64,000 nucleotides of DNA, from contig JAJNNQ010000004.1 in NCBI GenBank assembly GCA_027886175.1, positions 19,501,001-19,565,000 of the forward strand, read 5' to 3'. Of the stretch, positions 51,162 through 61,485 are shown piece after piece (position 1 is the first letter of the stretch; the number at the start of each line of letters is the position of its first letter). Origin of the DNA: Phylloscopus collybita (lineage: Eukaryota; Chordata; Aves; Passeriformes; Phylloscopidae). Position numbers and translations under genes: made by a program. The notes beneath the pieces are model-generated. The model had not been told where the DNA came from and ran no database searches. It was given only the letters and a program-made list of their open reading frames with translations.

Positions 51162-51260
51162 CTTTTTCTTTGTTTTTGTTACATATGGAGGTTTTTGTTT
51201 GTGGTTTTTTGGGTTTTTGTTGGTGGTGGGTTTTTTTTGTTTGTTTGTTTGGGTTTTTTT
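51162..51260. repeat. T/G-rich low-complexity block
   Basis: T-runs with G and (GTTT)n on the plus strand. Confidence 0.88.
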
Positions 51261-54200
51261 ACAAAATGTTTTCCAGAACATTGTTTTTGTAAACCAGCAG
51301 CAAATCCAACTGTTGTTTTTAAAACAGCCAAGCCATCATGCAGCCTCCATGTACCCTGTTAGGAGATGAATAGAGTCTTGAAAATGCTATATTCTCCATT
51401 CAGTGCATCTAAGGGAATACTTATATTTAAATTTCGTTTCATCCTCTTAGTATGAATTCATGTCATTACCAAATGGTAAACAAAAACAGATGTCAGGCTC
51501 ACTTTAGAAAAAGTGGTGAGCTTGCAGTTAGATATTGAAGTAAACTACTTCTGAGAGCAGGAGTTTGATATACTTCTGTCCTTCCCTTACAAATGAATAT
51601 TTTTATGTTGGAAATGGCATTAGTGCCCTTAACTCTTCATAGAAGAAGGTAGCCAAAAAAGAGAAAAAAATTTTAAACAAGGTTGGAAATATCAAAGCCA
51701 TTAGGATGAAGAAGTTTGAGAATGTCTGGTTAGTTAAGGGTATTTGTTTATTAACAAGTGAAGAGAAAAGAACATCTGGCCATTAAAATAAGATGAGCAG
51801 GCTATGGAATAAATTTATATAAATAAGCCTAGCTTAAAAAGCAGAACAGTTGTGTGCTTTGCTACTAAACAGATTTCATGGCAGTACTGCAAACTTGCCA
51901 AGATATTAAGTAAATGAAAGCCAGCAATCAAGTCTTTAAGTACATACCTTAATGTCATAAGAGTATTATGGGCTTACAGAAGAGCAAAGCTTATAAAAGC
52001 ACTGACCTTCATTTGTACTGTGAAAGACGTTCAGGTGAGTGAAAATAACGGTTTTTACAACATTATAGACCAGCTAAGAACAACAGAATTGTATGAATGC
52101 AAATACTGTGGCAAAAGTGTATAATCTGGGTTGTCATAATTCATGAAATCATAACTGAAAGCGTTTTGTTGCCTTCTACCAGGAGGTATGAGGTGTTCTT
52201 GAGGTGTACACACAAAAAATGTTGTGTAAGGGCACAGTCAGTGGAGCAGGGTTCATATTTGCTATGGAAATAGCTTTTCTCCCCTTTGACATAGGGGCAA
52301 AGTGTTTAGCAGTTTAATGGTATTTAACAGAAAAAAGCTCCAGCAAAACAAACATTGCCCTGGATAACTCTTAGGTGGAAACTAAACAGATCTGTCAATA
52401 TTTAGTTCATGTGTGCCTTAACTCCCTGCCTTGATCCCTGTCCCACTCTGCTGGTTAACTCTACCTCCTGTTCATTGTTGCATTGCTGAGCTCTTTTGGA
52501 ATTAAAGAACTTTCTTCCCTCAGATGTAAATCCCAGACGGATTTCAGGGAATAATTTGAGCCCCATTTAACTTCTTTTGTCCTGGAGGATCCTTCAGCAG
52601 TTTTAGTGACTGCAGCTCTCAGTGCCATTGCACTTCCTGCACATGTGCTTCTCTATTTTGCCCAAAGAGATCATGTTCTGTGGAAACCAGTCATATTTGA
52701 AACCATCACAGTCTGAAGAGAACAATTTGGGTTTTTGTTGTTGTTGTTAAGGCAACTGACTCAATGATAAAAACCTCAGACTTTGAATATTCCATACTTA
52801 CCACCCAAAAATCACCATTGGCTTTGTGGTTTGGATAAATGATCAACAACTAAAAAGAAAAATCTGGAATAATGCAGAACTAGCAAATGTTGAAATAAAT
52901 ACCCGTTGGGTGCTCTGGTAGAGTACACAGAAGTGTGTGTTTGCAATTTTCTTATTAATTGAAAGAAATGAAGGCTGCTTTTTAGTATGTCAAACTACTT
53001 AAATAGAAAATTTAAAAGCCATATATTTTAATGTAAGGTATGAATCTTGTTCATCTCACCTCACTGGGTCTGGCTCTCTGAGTCAGCTGCAATGACTGTG
53101 ATTTTGGAGGAAATGAGCAGTTGAGTGAAATTAGAAGTAAAATATATAAATTCATAGAAAACTAATAACATTCAGCTTTCTTGTTCTACTCTGTTCCATA
53201 ATACAAATTTATCTATCAAAGAGAAGAATGCAGTGCAATTAAAAAGTGATTAAGAAAGCAAACAAAAACTTGTACTATCAAATTACATCACCATCCCACC
53301 AAACATTTAAATTAGTCTTTGAAGGCTCTTTCAGTTGAAGCCATTCTTAAATTCTGAGTATCTGTGCTAAGGATACAGAACTGAAAATCAGTGGGTTCTT
53401 TCAAACCATCAGATCTTGCAATAACATGTAATTCAGTCTTTCTGAATTAAATTATCTCCTGTGGAATTTTGCAGTGGGATTTTCTATACGATGTTGTTTC
53501 TTGAGACATTGTAACTTAGCAGATGATCATTACAAGGGCAGTTATTCTGCTGGTTCTTCACGTTCTCTGTGAATTAAAAATACTTCAGGATAGCTTTTGA
53601 GGAACCAGCTTCAGAGGCTGAGAGCCAGGAATATTTACATATATATAAACATATTATAGAGCACAATTCAAAAATTTATAAAATACCAGAATATATGGCA
53701 AAAGGCAGCAGTAAATGTTGTTGTTTCATTGTGGGTCTGTGGTTCATTGTCTCAGCTATTGCAGCCACACGGAATCATTGATTGTCTTATCTTGCACAAC
53801 TGCTTCAATCGTTAATTCTCTTCCATTGTATGGGAGTGCAATTTTTATCTTTAAATTTGATTTTCAAATAGCTCAAGTAGTCAGGAATAAAGGTTTAAAC
53901 AATCATAGACTGGAGCACAACCGAGTTACTCTAAAAATCTGTCCTCAGGTGCAACTGAGTTATTTCCCAGACTGTATTTGGAGTAGGTCAGGTGTCAGGG
54001 TTTGAAGTCTCATCCAAAGGGCACTGAAATCAAAGATATTTTTACTCATGATACAGGGTGGCTTTGATCAGGTCTGTGGAATTATAGTGTTCTAATTACA
54101 AATACTCTAGAAATTATTTTTTCAGATTATGTAGAGACAATTCTTGAGGACTACTGTACTCAAAGACGTGAACAAATAAATGGAGGGCAGAGATTACATT

Positions 54201-54495
54201 CATGCATCCTTCTGCATGGATGAACAGATAAGGAGGGTGGGAGTAACCCTGAAATGGAATTTCCAGGCTGTGATAGCACCATATCACCAAACTTCATCTG
54301 ATTTTTGAGCATGATTAATCTCATGTCCTTTTGTTCTTTGCTGCTCATGTCCTTTTTGTTCTTTGGTGTGAAGGAGAGCTGAAGGGTTCATCTGTACTTT
54401 TTGGGGGAATGTTTCACCCTAACAACATTGTGGACCAGAATATTATCCTGGGGTAGGAAAGAATAAGGTAACACCTTTATGGCACAAAAAGTGAG
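51261..54495. other. Non-coding, AT-rich
   Basis: No gene seen. Between about 51370 and 53700 open frames are short even by chance standards, and no named repeat is present. Confidence 0.55.
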
Positions 54496-55205
54496 TGTCT
54501 TGAGTTATGGAACCAAAAATGTATTCTAATTCATCTGCTGTTGGGGAGATGGTTTTTTTTCTTTATCTCTTGTAACTCTGGGGGGAAGGGGAAGATGCCT
54601 TCTGATCATGGGCCAGCTGTTCAAACCAGGTGGGGCAGTGTTCCTTATCTCTTTCACCACCATCCTCCCTCCAGGGGATATCTGCTGTTAATGGGCCATG
54701 AAGGCTCCCCAAGGACAGGACACATTCCATCATCCCAGTGTGAGATGCTCCACCCAGTGAGGGGAGCCAACCATTCCTACCTGGATAAAAACTGAGACAC
54801 AGGAACACCAGGGATCTGGTTCCACTGGATTCCCAGAGGAAGACCAGACCCTTCTCACCATCACTGGACCCTTTTCTCTCAGGATCATCTCTGCTCCAAC
54901 AGAACCACATCTGCCACTCCAGGAGGACTCACTGTGGACTGCTTCCAACCCCCTGACCAACAGGGTGTCAGGTTGTAGCTCTGACTCTGTCAGGCTTTCT
55001 AGGATTGTTGTTTGCTTGTTTGTTTATTTTGCCACTACATTTGTGAATATTCCTAGTAAAGAACTGTTATGCCTATTCCCAAATGTTTACCTGAAAGCCC
55101 TTAATTGCAAAATTATAATTTGGAGGGGCTGAGAGGTTTACATTCTCCATTCTAAGGGAAACTCCAGCTTTCCCTGGCAGATACCTGTCTTTCCAAACCA
55201 AGACA
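54496..55205 (+). mobile_element. Solo LTR, TGTCTTGG family, copy C (imperfect TSD)
   Basis: The 710-bp element starts TGTCTTGAG and ends CCAAGACA. The flanks GTGAG (54491-54495) and GTTAG (55206-55210) are a 5-bp target duplication with one mismatch. It aligns end to end with copies A and B. The AGTAAA poly(A)-like signal near 55053 gives the plus orientation. A (GTTT)n-like patch near 55007-55030 is also seen in the other copies. No internal genes. Confidence 0.85.
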
Positions 55206-55210
55206 GTTAG

Positions 55211-56207
55211 ACAGTAAAGGCTGGAGATGCTCACTCTTTGTAAATCAGAACTTCTTTTGCCCAGTAGAAGAAAAGTCTCTGGTGCTCCCAGCCATATTTT
55301 GCCATTAAATGCCTTACAGGCTCTCCAGGCAAGTGCGTTATGGCTTATCTGACATTCCATGTGTGGTGATCTTGGTCATCCTCTTTCCTTCCACTCTTTC
55401 TACTGTCTTTGTTCCCTTCCTGCTGCTTAGTTAAGACCCCACTCTGGCTGATGCTGACTGAAGTGCTGAGCATTTGCAGATCCACTTGGAGCACAGGAGG
55501 TGGATTGATCCTGAAAATCAGGCTCTGAGTCCTGTTCCTACACTACTGTAAAAATTAAGCTTGTAAAAACTTTGAAAAGGCCAATTAATTAATTCAATTA
55601 AGAAATAAAATTACCAGAAATTAGGAACTGGTTCCATTAATCTGGGGGTGATTTATCTAAAAGCCCTCTGACAAAAGCACAATGAAACAATTACTTTTTT
55701 CCAGAGTATTTAGCATTAAAATTCATTTTCTTAAGACAGAAATTCCAAAGACTACCATTTCCAACAAAAGAACTTGTTTATGGTATAACAATAATGATGA
55801 CTCTCAAAAGTACATTAATGTTTTAAGCATAGATGTTGAAAAATATGCTGTACATGAGGTAAATTAGTAGAGAATCATGAGCTTGACTTGCTAGTTTTAT
55901 CCTCTGCTAAAGATAGCCAAATGTCAGGGGTTTCATGTTCAGGGAATTTATTCATACCCCTAAATGAGTTTTCATCCAAATAAGAACAAAAGCATTTTCA
56001 CCTAAATTTCTATGAAATAGCAATTTACAGAAAATGATATTGTAGAAAACATCAGCATATGGTGCTTTGTAATGGTTTCCACATTTACTGAGAGCATTGG
56101 AGGCAAGAGAGAATTCAGAGAAAGAAACTAAACTAAGAAGCGAGCTGCATTTAATCAGCTACAAAGGTGGTTTTTGTCCCGAGTTCCGCTTGCACTCTCA
56201 GGCCACG
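55211..56207. other. Non-coding, unclassified
   Basis: No gene or named repeat seen. Confidence 0.5.
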
Positions 56208-56240
56208 CTGGCCATTTCACATGGGCTCTGACAGCCCCTG
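56208..56240 (+). repeat. 33-bp direct repeat, copy 1
   Basis: Begins CTGGCCATTTCACATGGG and matches 56688-56720 at 32 of 33 positions. The copies are exactly 480 bases apart. Confidence 0.9.
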
Positions 56241-56364
56241 AGAGCCAGGAGACAAGAGACAGTGTGACATCACACTGGACACTCATTCAGACAACCAAAG
56301 TTCCAAAGAAGGAGCCGCCCCACCCCCAGACTCTTACAGTCCCTTTGATCCTCTTTGCTCTCTC

Positions 56365-56505
56365 CTGATTGGGGCACTTTGCATCCTCTCTCTGATTGGC
56401 TCCTTGTCAGGGTTCTGACTGGTCTTTATCGAGGGTCATTCTGGACCAATCATTTCCCGAGGGCAGCAAGTGATTGGTCAATCGCATCTACCAATCACGG
56501 CTCAG
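56365..56505. promoter_or_regulatory. Cluster of CCAAT boxes
   Basis: Five CCAAT/ATTGG motifs, on both strands, fall within about 135 bases (around 56369, 56394, 56446, 56473 and 56492). Such a cluster is typical of a promoter or a retroviral U3. No TATA box can be placed with confidence, and it is unclear which transcript, if any, it serves. It lies between the two copies of the 33-bp repeat. Confidence 0.4.
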
Positions 56506-56687
56506 GGCAATGTGGCCTGTACAACCTAAGTCTTTCCCTGCCCCTTCCTCGAATTGACAGCTGCATGGCATTTTACACTGGGGCACCAGTGTGGCACCAA
56601 CTTATAACATTTGAGTCGGTGCTTTTTAGAAGAAATCCAACCAGCAACAAATGATTTCAGAAACCCCTCTTAAAGCATTCTCTAACA

Positions 56688-56720
56688 CTGGCCATTTCAC
56701 ATGGGCTCTGACAGTCCCTG
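56688..56720 (+). repeat. 33-bp direct repeat, copy 2
   Basis: Second copy of 56208-56240. It contains the ATG at 56701 that opens the 138-codon frame downstream. The first copy has the same ATG, but its frame stops after six codons. Confidence 0.9.
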
Positions 56721-57117
56721 GCAGCTCTGGCTGGGGCAGGGACCCAGGCAGAGGCACCTCTGGCTGCTGTGCCTCCTCGTGCTCACTGGGGAGACAATGA
56801 AGCTCCTGCTCATCCCAGGCACTCTGCAGGGCTTTGGCACCACACAAATGAATGTGTTGGACATGCAGAACACTGTGCTCTGTGGGCTGTGGGAGCTGCC
56901 CACGGCAGATCACCTCCCACAGGTTCTGCTCAACGCCACTGGGAAATGTCTCCTTGCAATCCAGGTCCTCTCGCAGGGACACAGCAGGATCAGAGATGCT
57001 GCCGTGGAGAAGCCTCAGGTCACCACCAGGAGATTCACCACTCTGCCCCCAGGGGTGTCACTTAGGTGGCAAGAGCAGCCCCACAAGCACAGAGCTCAGC
57101 CCCAAGGGAAGCAGTGA
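56701..57117 (+). other. Unrecognised GC-rich open frame, 138 codons
   Basis: The frame opens at an ATG inside the 33-bp repeat and has a hydrophobic stretch near residues 20-30 (LWLLCLLVL) that could act as a signal anchor. No domain is recognised. The opposite strand is also open over most of the stretch (56626-56982), and a second plus frame is open at 56852-57235, which points to GC-rich composition rather than selection. It could be part of an old retroelement or a host exon. I cannot assign a function. Confidence 0.2.
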
Positions 57118-57280
57118 GAACAAGGAGATTTGTGGGAACAAAGCCTTCCTGGGCCATGTCACCCAATTGCAGACTGAAAAGGCTTTGGGGGCTTCTGCCC
57201 ATTTTGTCAAGGGAAGCCCCGGGGCTGCATTTTGAACTGTGGCTGTGCTCCTGGTGCCTGCCAGCTCTTTGGTTGCCTAG

Positions 57281-57825
57281 TGTGGAAAGTAGAATACGAA
57301 TGCCAAACATTTCTAAAGCTAATAGTTTTTTTTGTTAGTCATTAATTGTTAATTGTCAATGTTCATTAATAAAGTTGAATTACTGTTTGTACTGTACCCA
57401 CTTCCCCTCTCCAGCTGGGTGTCACCTCCACTGCTCCCATGAGGACGTGCACTCAAGACCATATGAAAATTAAGAGCCTCCAGTACCAGTCATGACCCAA
57501 AGACGACGAGCAACTGAGAATAACCGCTCTGGATTGGCACTACCATAAGGAACTCCACACCGATTGGAGTTGGGCCTTACTTTGCCACCATAACTTGACC
57601 AGGACTTGATCAGACTGACACCCCTAGACCATGAGCCAGCAGGTGTCTTCTCAGGGACTCCCGTGAGGCCGGATGGCCCAGATCCGCCGTGCGATGGAAC
57701 TGATCTCCTTATCATCGTCCCAGGGAGCAGCGGTGGTGTGTGTGAGCGGCCAAACCCCCTACTCAGGCTGTTGTTCAATAAAGGCCTTTTAAACAGGAGC
57801 TGGTCTCCTGGCCCATTTTTAACAG
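57281..57825 (+). repeat. 5' LTR of the provirus
   Basis: The 3' end is firm: TTTTTAACA at 57817-57825, three bases before the primer-binding site. AATAAA lies at 57777-57782, giving a short R/U5. The 5' end is less sure; TGTGGAAAG at 57281 is preferred because it best keeps the distance to a shared CTGTACCC phrase seen in the LTR at 22972-23702, but TGTTAGTC at 57333 is possible. The 3' third matches the nested LTRs, with AATAAAGGCCTTTT and GGAGCTGGTCTCCTGGCCC almost base for base. Confidence 0.75.
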
Positions 57826-57828
57826 TTT

Positions 57829-57846
57829 GGGGACTCATCTGGGATT
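57829..57846 (+). other. Primer-binding site, tRNA-Pro-like
   Basis: TGGGGACTCATCTGGGAT lies three bases after the LTR. It matches the tRNA-Pro primer site of gammaretroviruses at 15 of 18 positions. All three differences are G-to-A or C-to-T, two of them at CpG sites, as expected of methylated-DNA decay. Confidence 0.8.
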
Positions 57847-59238
57847 GGCCACACCCCAAGAGGACTGCGAGAGACGAGATGGCCGCTCGCCCTAGTGGGG
57901 CATAGCTGGCCTCATCCGGACTGGAAGATGGCCTGGGACTGGACGACGCTAAGGAGCACGGGTAAGTATAGCTGGTGGCGGGAGTAGGAGGCGAGTGGGT
58001 GGTGTTAAGAGTTAAAAGGGGGCCGGCAGCTCAGGGCCTCAAAGCGACTGAGGATGTCCTAGTACTGTGGTTCCAGACTCCCGCGAGGGGGCTGGCTGGG
58101 AATGGGGGAAAGCGAAAGGAATACAGGAGTGAATGAGGCATCTCCTGGGGATAGTGGGCCCCCTTCCGGGTATGCAGAGGAATCCTGGGGAATGAGTGGC
58201 ACACAGGAGTAGGCTCTGCTTTGGGCTAGGCGGTGTAGGTTACTCCAGGCACGTGGAAGACCTAGGCATGTGGGTGTCACACGCATTCCCTGGAGGGGTG
58301 GGCAAAGGTCCATACCAGGGTTGGGGGTCCCCAGGCCCTACCGAGTGTCCATAAAGGTCCCCGCTTCCCAGGATTGGGCCAGAAGTGCTGAGGTTGGTGA
58401 CTGTTGCAGTCTAGGGAAGGGAGACTGTAAACCTACTACCTAGGGCACAGGGGTAGGTAGTCCAAAGGAGGGCAAGGTAGTTATCACATAATTCACCCAT
58501 GCATCCCTTTCGCCAAAGTCATCCTGTGGTGGGAAAGGTGGCTAGGAGGTAAGGGGGAACTAGTCCCACTGATGCACACACGTATCCCTTGGGCAGACGC
58601 TATCTTTTCTGGGGAAGGGGGTAGCTAGGGAGCAGAGCGGCAGGAGGTCTGGCAGCAGGTCGGCCTTGCTGAAGTTCTTTCTTTGGACAGCACTAGGGGC
58701 AGGACAGCTCTAGCCCAGGGAGAGGCTAGGCAGGGAAGGTCCTGGGGGAGCCCTAGTACTAGGCACCTCACTGACGTCGGCCAAGAGTGTCCATAGTCCC
58801 ACGGAGGGGTGAGGTGCGGGAGGTACATGAGGGGTCCAGGGGGAGACCTCTGAAGGGGTCCAGGGAGAGACTCCTGAAGGCCTGGAAGGGAGATAAGGGT
58901 GTGAAGAGGGGCAAGCAGTGACAGCAAGCCCCATCGGGACCCAGCCCTAGGGAATAAGTCTGACCGAGGAGGGTGAGTGAAACGCATCTGTCCCCTAACC
59001 TTTTTTTTGGGGGGGGTGGAGAAAGAGAGTAAGTGTCAGTTGTTTAGATGTTCAGTATCGGTCTGAAGTCTCCTGTTTAGGGCTGAATAAACGTTAGTTG
59101 TGTTGCTTATCTGTAGCTTTCAGTTTGGATAGAGGCACCTTGAAATTTTTTTTTGAAGAAGCCCACTTATTAAGTTACTTGTCTGTGAACTTCCATTCAG
59201 AGCAGGGACCCTCTAAATGTTCCAGCTAAGAAGTAAAA
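57847..59238 (+). other. Proviral leader with splice donor
   Basis: About 1.39 kb between the primer-binding site and the gag start, long for a simple retrovirus leader. A strong donor, G|GTAAGTATA, is at 57961/57962, the right place for the subgenomic env message. GC-rich with many stops and no recognisable domain. It probably held the packaging signal, but I cannot show this from sequence. A run of G and T lies near 58999-59016. Confidence 0.6.
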
Positions 59239-59745
59239 ATGGGGAAGTGTATTAGTGAGGAGGAGGGCTCACAGAAAAATAAGAAAAGAGAGAAAAATAT
59301 TCCCCCTGATAGCCCCCTTGGGCAGATGCTTGCTCAATGGGATATTCAGGCAGCTACGAAGGACCTAGATCAGGTTAAGCTGATTTATTATTGCATGACA
59401 GTTTGGCCTAAATTGAACTTACAAGGAGAGTGGCCATGGTATGGAACCCGGGATCTATTGATGTGTTCCCAGTTAAATCAATACTTGAAGGCTCGGGAAA
59501 ACCCCAATGTAGAACAGCTGACTTATGCATCTTGTTGGGAAGGGAATACCACTTCCAAGGAAACTATAAAAATATGTAAATTACAAAAACAAAGGGAGAG
59601 GAGTGAGAGGGACGGAAGAGCTGATGGCAAACGGGACCCACTTGATTACCTAGCTCCCCCTCCTCCTGTTTACCCAAGCAGTACCCCAAGCCCTTCTCCC
59701 AAAACCCCTAGCTCTGCCAGCTCCTTCCTTAACCCCTTCTGTTGA
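59239..59745 (+). pseudogene. gag: gag, matrix and start of proline-rich segment
   Basis: Opens at ATG in a good initiation context (AAAATGG). Residue 2 is Gly, as needed for N-terminal myristoylation of matrix, followed by Cys and a cluster of Lys/Arg at about residues 14-20. A conserved-looking WP..N...EWPWYGTRD segment lies near residues 57-75. At 59656-59673 the Pro-rich part contains PPPPVY, a PPxY late-budding motif (PPVY at 59662-59673). The frame then ends at a TGA (59743-59745) while the Pro/Ser/Thr-rich text goes on in frame 2, so a frameshift lies at about 59700-59740. Confidence 0.8.
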
Positions 59746-60126
59746 GCCCTCAGTCACCTTCCCTCCAACTGCTTCAATCCCTTTACCATCTCCTCCCAAC
59801 ATCCCTATTCCAACTACAAATCCTTCATCCACTCCAGCTAATCCTCCCGCATTGTCCCATAACTTAACAATAACCCCAGCTTCTTTTCTAATTCCCCCAC
59901 CAACTCCTTCAACCCCTTCCCCAGGGTCCGCTACTGTAGGTCCAGCTCTTTCTCCTTCACCCACTGTCATCCCTTTACCACCCCCTAACTGGGAAGTAAG
60001 TGCATCTTCTTGTAATGTTACTTCCATGCATACTGGCCAACAAAACCCACATGCCCCCTTGCTCCCTCCCAAATTGAGAACCCCCCAGAAGGGCCTTACT
60101 GTAATGCAAGATCTGAAACTTCTAAG
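59735..60126 (+). pseudogene. gag: gag, proline-rich segment in shifted frame
   Basis: A continuation of the Pro/Ser/Thr-rich region (comparable to the p12-like spacer of gammaretroviral Gag) in frame 2, one frame away from the matrix frame. It is open to a TAG at 60128-60130, where coding sense returns to frame 1. Pro, Ser and Thr make up most residues. The strong composition bias means the strand opposite is Gly/Val-rich and also open, which is not a gene. Confidence 0.7.
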
Positions 60127-60876
60127 GTAGAGAAGCTCTTTCCCCTTAGGGAAGTTCCTGTGGGTGGGGTGGCCAGAGGAGTTGGATTTGTAAACACCCC
60201 GTTAACAGCCTCTGAAATCAGAGGATTTAAGAAGGAATTAAGAAGTTCAGTGGAGGACCCGGTGGGAATATCGAATCAAGTAGACCAGTTCTTGGGCCCA
60301 AATATTTATACCTAGGGAGAACTAAACTCCATCTTGAATATACTTTTTAGCTTGGAGGAGGTTACAATGGTTCGGAATGCAGGAATGAGAATTTGGGAGA
60401 GAGAGAATAGGATGGGACCTCTGGGCAATCAAAAGATGCCCATGACAGACTCTGGATGGGACCCAAACCGGGAAGAAGGGAGGAGGAACATGGAGGATTA
60501 TCGGTCATTTATGGTCAGGGGAATAAAGGAGTCTATTCCTCGAGGTAGTAATACAAAATTGGCATTTGACAGTATGCAGGAGAAGGAAGAAACACCAGCG
60601 GCTTGGCTTAATAGACTGAAAAGGAACTTCCACCTGTATTCAAATACAGACCCTGATAGTCCTGAGGGACAAGCATTGTTAAAGGTACAGTTTGTTACCA
60701 ACTCATGGCCCGACATTAGGAAAAAACTTAAAAAGATGGAAGATTGACAAGATAAAGAAATATACAAATTATTGAAGGAAGCTTTGAGAGTTTATCTAAG
60801 GAGGGAAGAGGAGAAGTCAAAGGCAAAAGTAAGGGTTATGGTGGCAATAGCCAGGGAAAGCATAAAGAGCAGATAG
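60127..60876 (+). pseudogene. gag: gag, capsid domain with two internal stops
   Basis: Frame 1 resumes with a PLREVP..G segment, then NTPLTASEIRGFKKEL, DQFLGPN and a helical part, all as in the N-terminal half of gammaretroviral capsid. A TAG stop at 60313-60315 sits where Trp is usual (a TGG-to-TAG change). The C-terminal capsid half follows (residues with ERENRMGPLG and TPAAWLNRLKRNF), then a TGA at 60745-60747 and about 40 further codons of charged helix to a TAG at 60874-60876. It would form the viral core shell. Two point stops, no frameshift seen here. Confidence 0.82.
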
Positions 60877-61135
60877 AGACGGACCAGGTGAATCAGTCAG
60901 GACAGGTGAAGACAGATCAACATTTCCCATTGAAGGATCAAAAGGCAGACCTGTATTACCCCCATGGATTAATAAAGATAGGAAACCAGGAATGCCATTA
61001 AGTGAAAGGAAATGTTTTTACTAAAAATGAATTGCAACTAACTTTCATTTGATGAGGCAATCTTACGGGAACAAGAGGCTCTGGAGAAGATTCTTAGAGG
61101 GGATGATTAGGGGTGTCAGGGGCTTTATAAATTAG
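60877..61135 (+). pseudogene. gag: gag, nucleocapsid remnant
   Basis: Between capsid and protease the frame is broken. At about 60993-61037 a Cys-His, Gly, Phe and Lys pattern suggests the relic of one CCHC zinc knuckle, but at least two of the metal-binding residues are lost and a TAA interrupts it. Confidence in this motif is low; the position fits nucleocapsid. Confidence 0.4.
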
Positions 61136-61485
61136 GGGACCCAATGTGTCATCGAAATGAGCCCCAGGCAAATTTTGAAGTGGGACCCCAGAGTGAAGAT
61201 TTTGAATTTTTAGTAGATACAGGACCAGTCTAGTATAAAAGACCTTCCAACAGCAGTTACAGTTGGAAAAAGAGTGTGTGAGGTAATGGGAGCAGAAGGG
61301 AAACCATTCAAGGCTTCATTAGTGGAGAATGTTGAGATAAAGGGAAACTCAAGGCAATGTTTTGTGGATTTGATTTACCTACCCAACCTGGAAAGTAACC
61401 TATTGGGGAGGGACTTGCAAGTTCAGTTAGGGGAAGGGATTATCCCAGAGAGTGGAAGAATGATAGTCAATGTTATGAAGCTGAC
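61136..61485 (+). pseudogene. pro: pro, retroviral aspartic protease
   Basis: EPQANFEVG leads into FLVDTG with the catalytic Asp-Thr-Gly at 61216-61224, then a TAG at 61231-61233 in frame 1. The text continues in frame 2 (SSIKDLPTAV onward), so a one-base frame change lies right after the active site. The C-terminal part is intact in frame 2 and has the conserved LLGRDL near 61402-61419. A working enzyme is a homodimer of this domain that cuts Gag and Gag-Pol. This copy cannot be made as one chain. Confidence 0.8.

Noticed and set aside
58059..58987. Minus-strand frames of 74-120 codons in the proviral leader
   Set aside because: GC-rich composition leaves several frames open. No domain is seen, and the sense strand is a retroviral leader.
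59650..60072. 140-codon minus-strand Gly/Val-rich frame
   Set aside because: It is the shadow of the proline-rich gag segment on the opposite strand.
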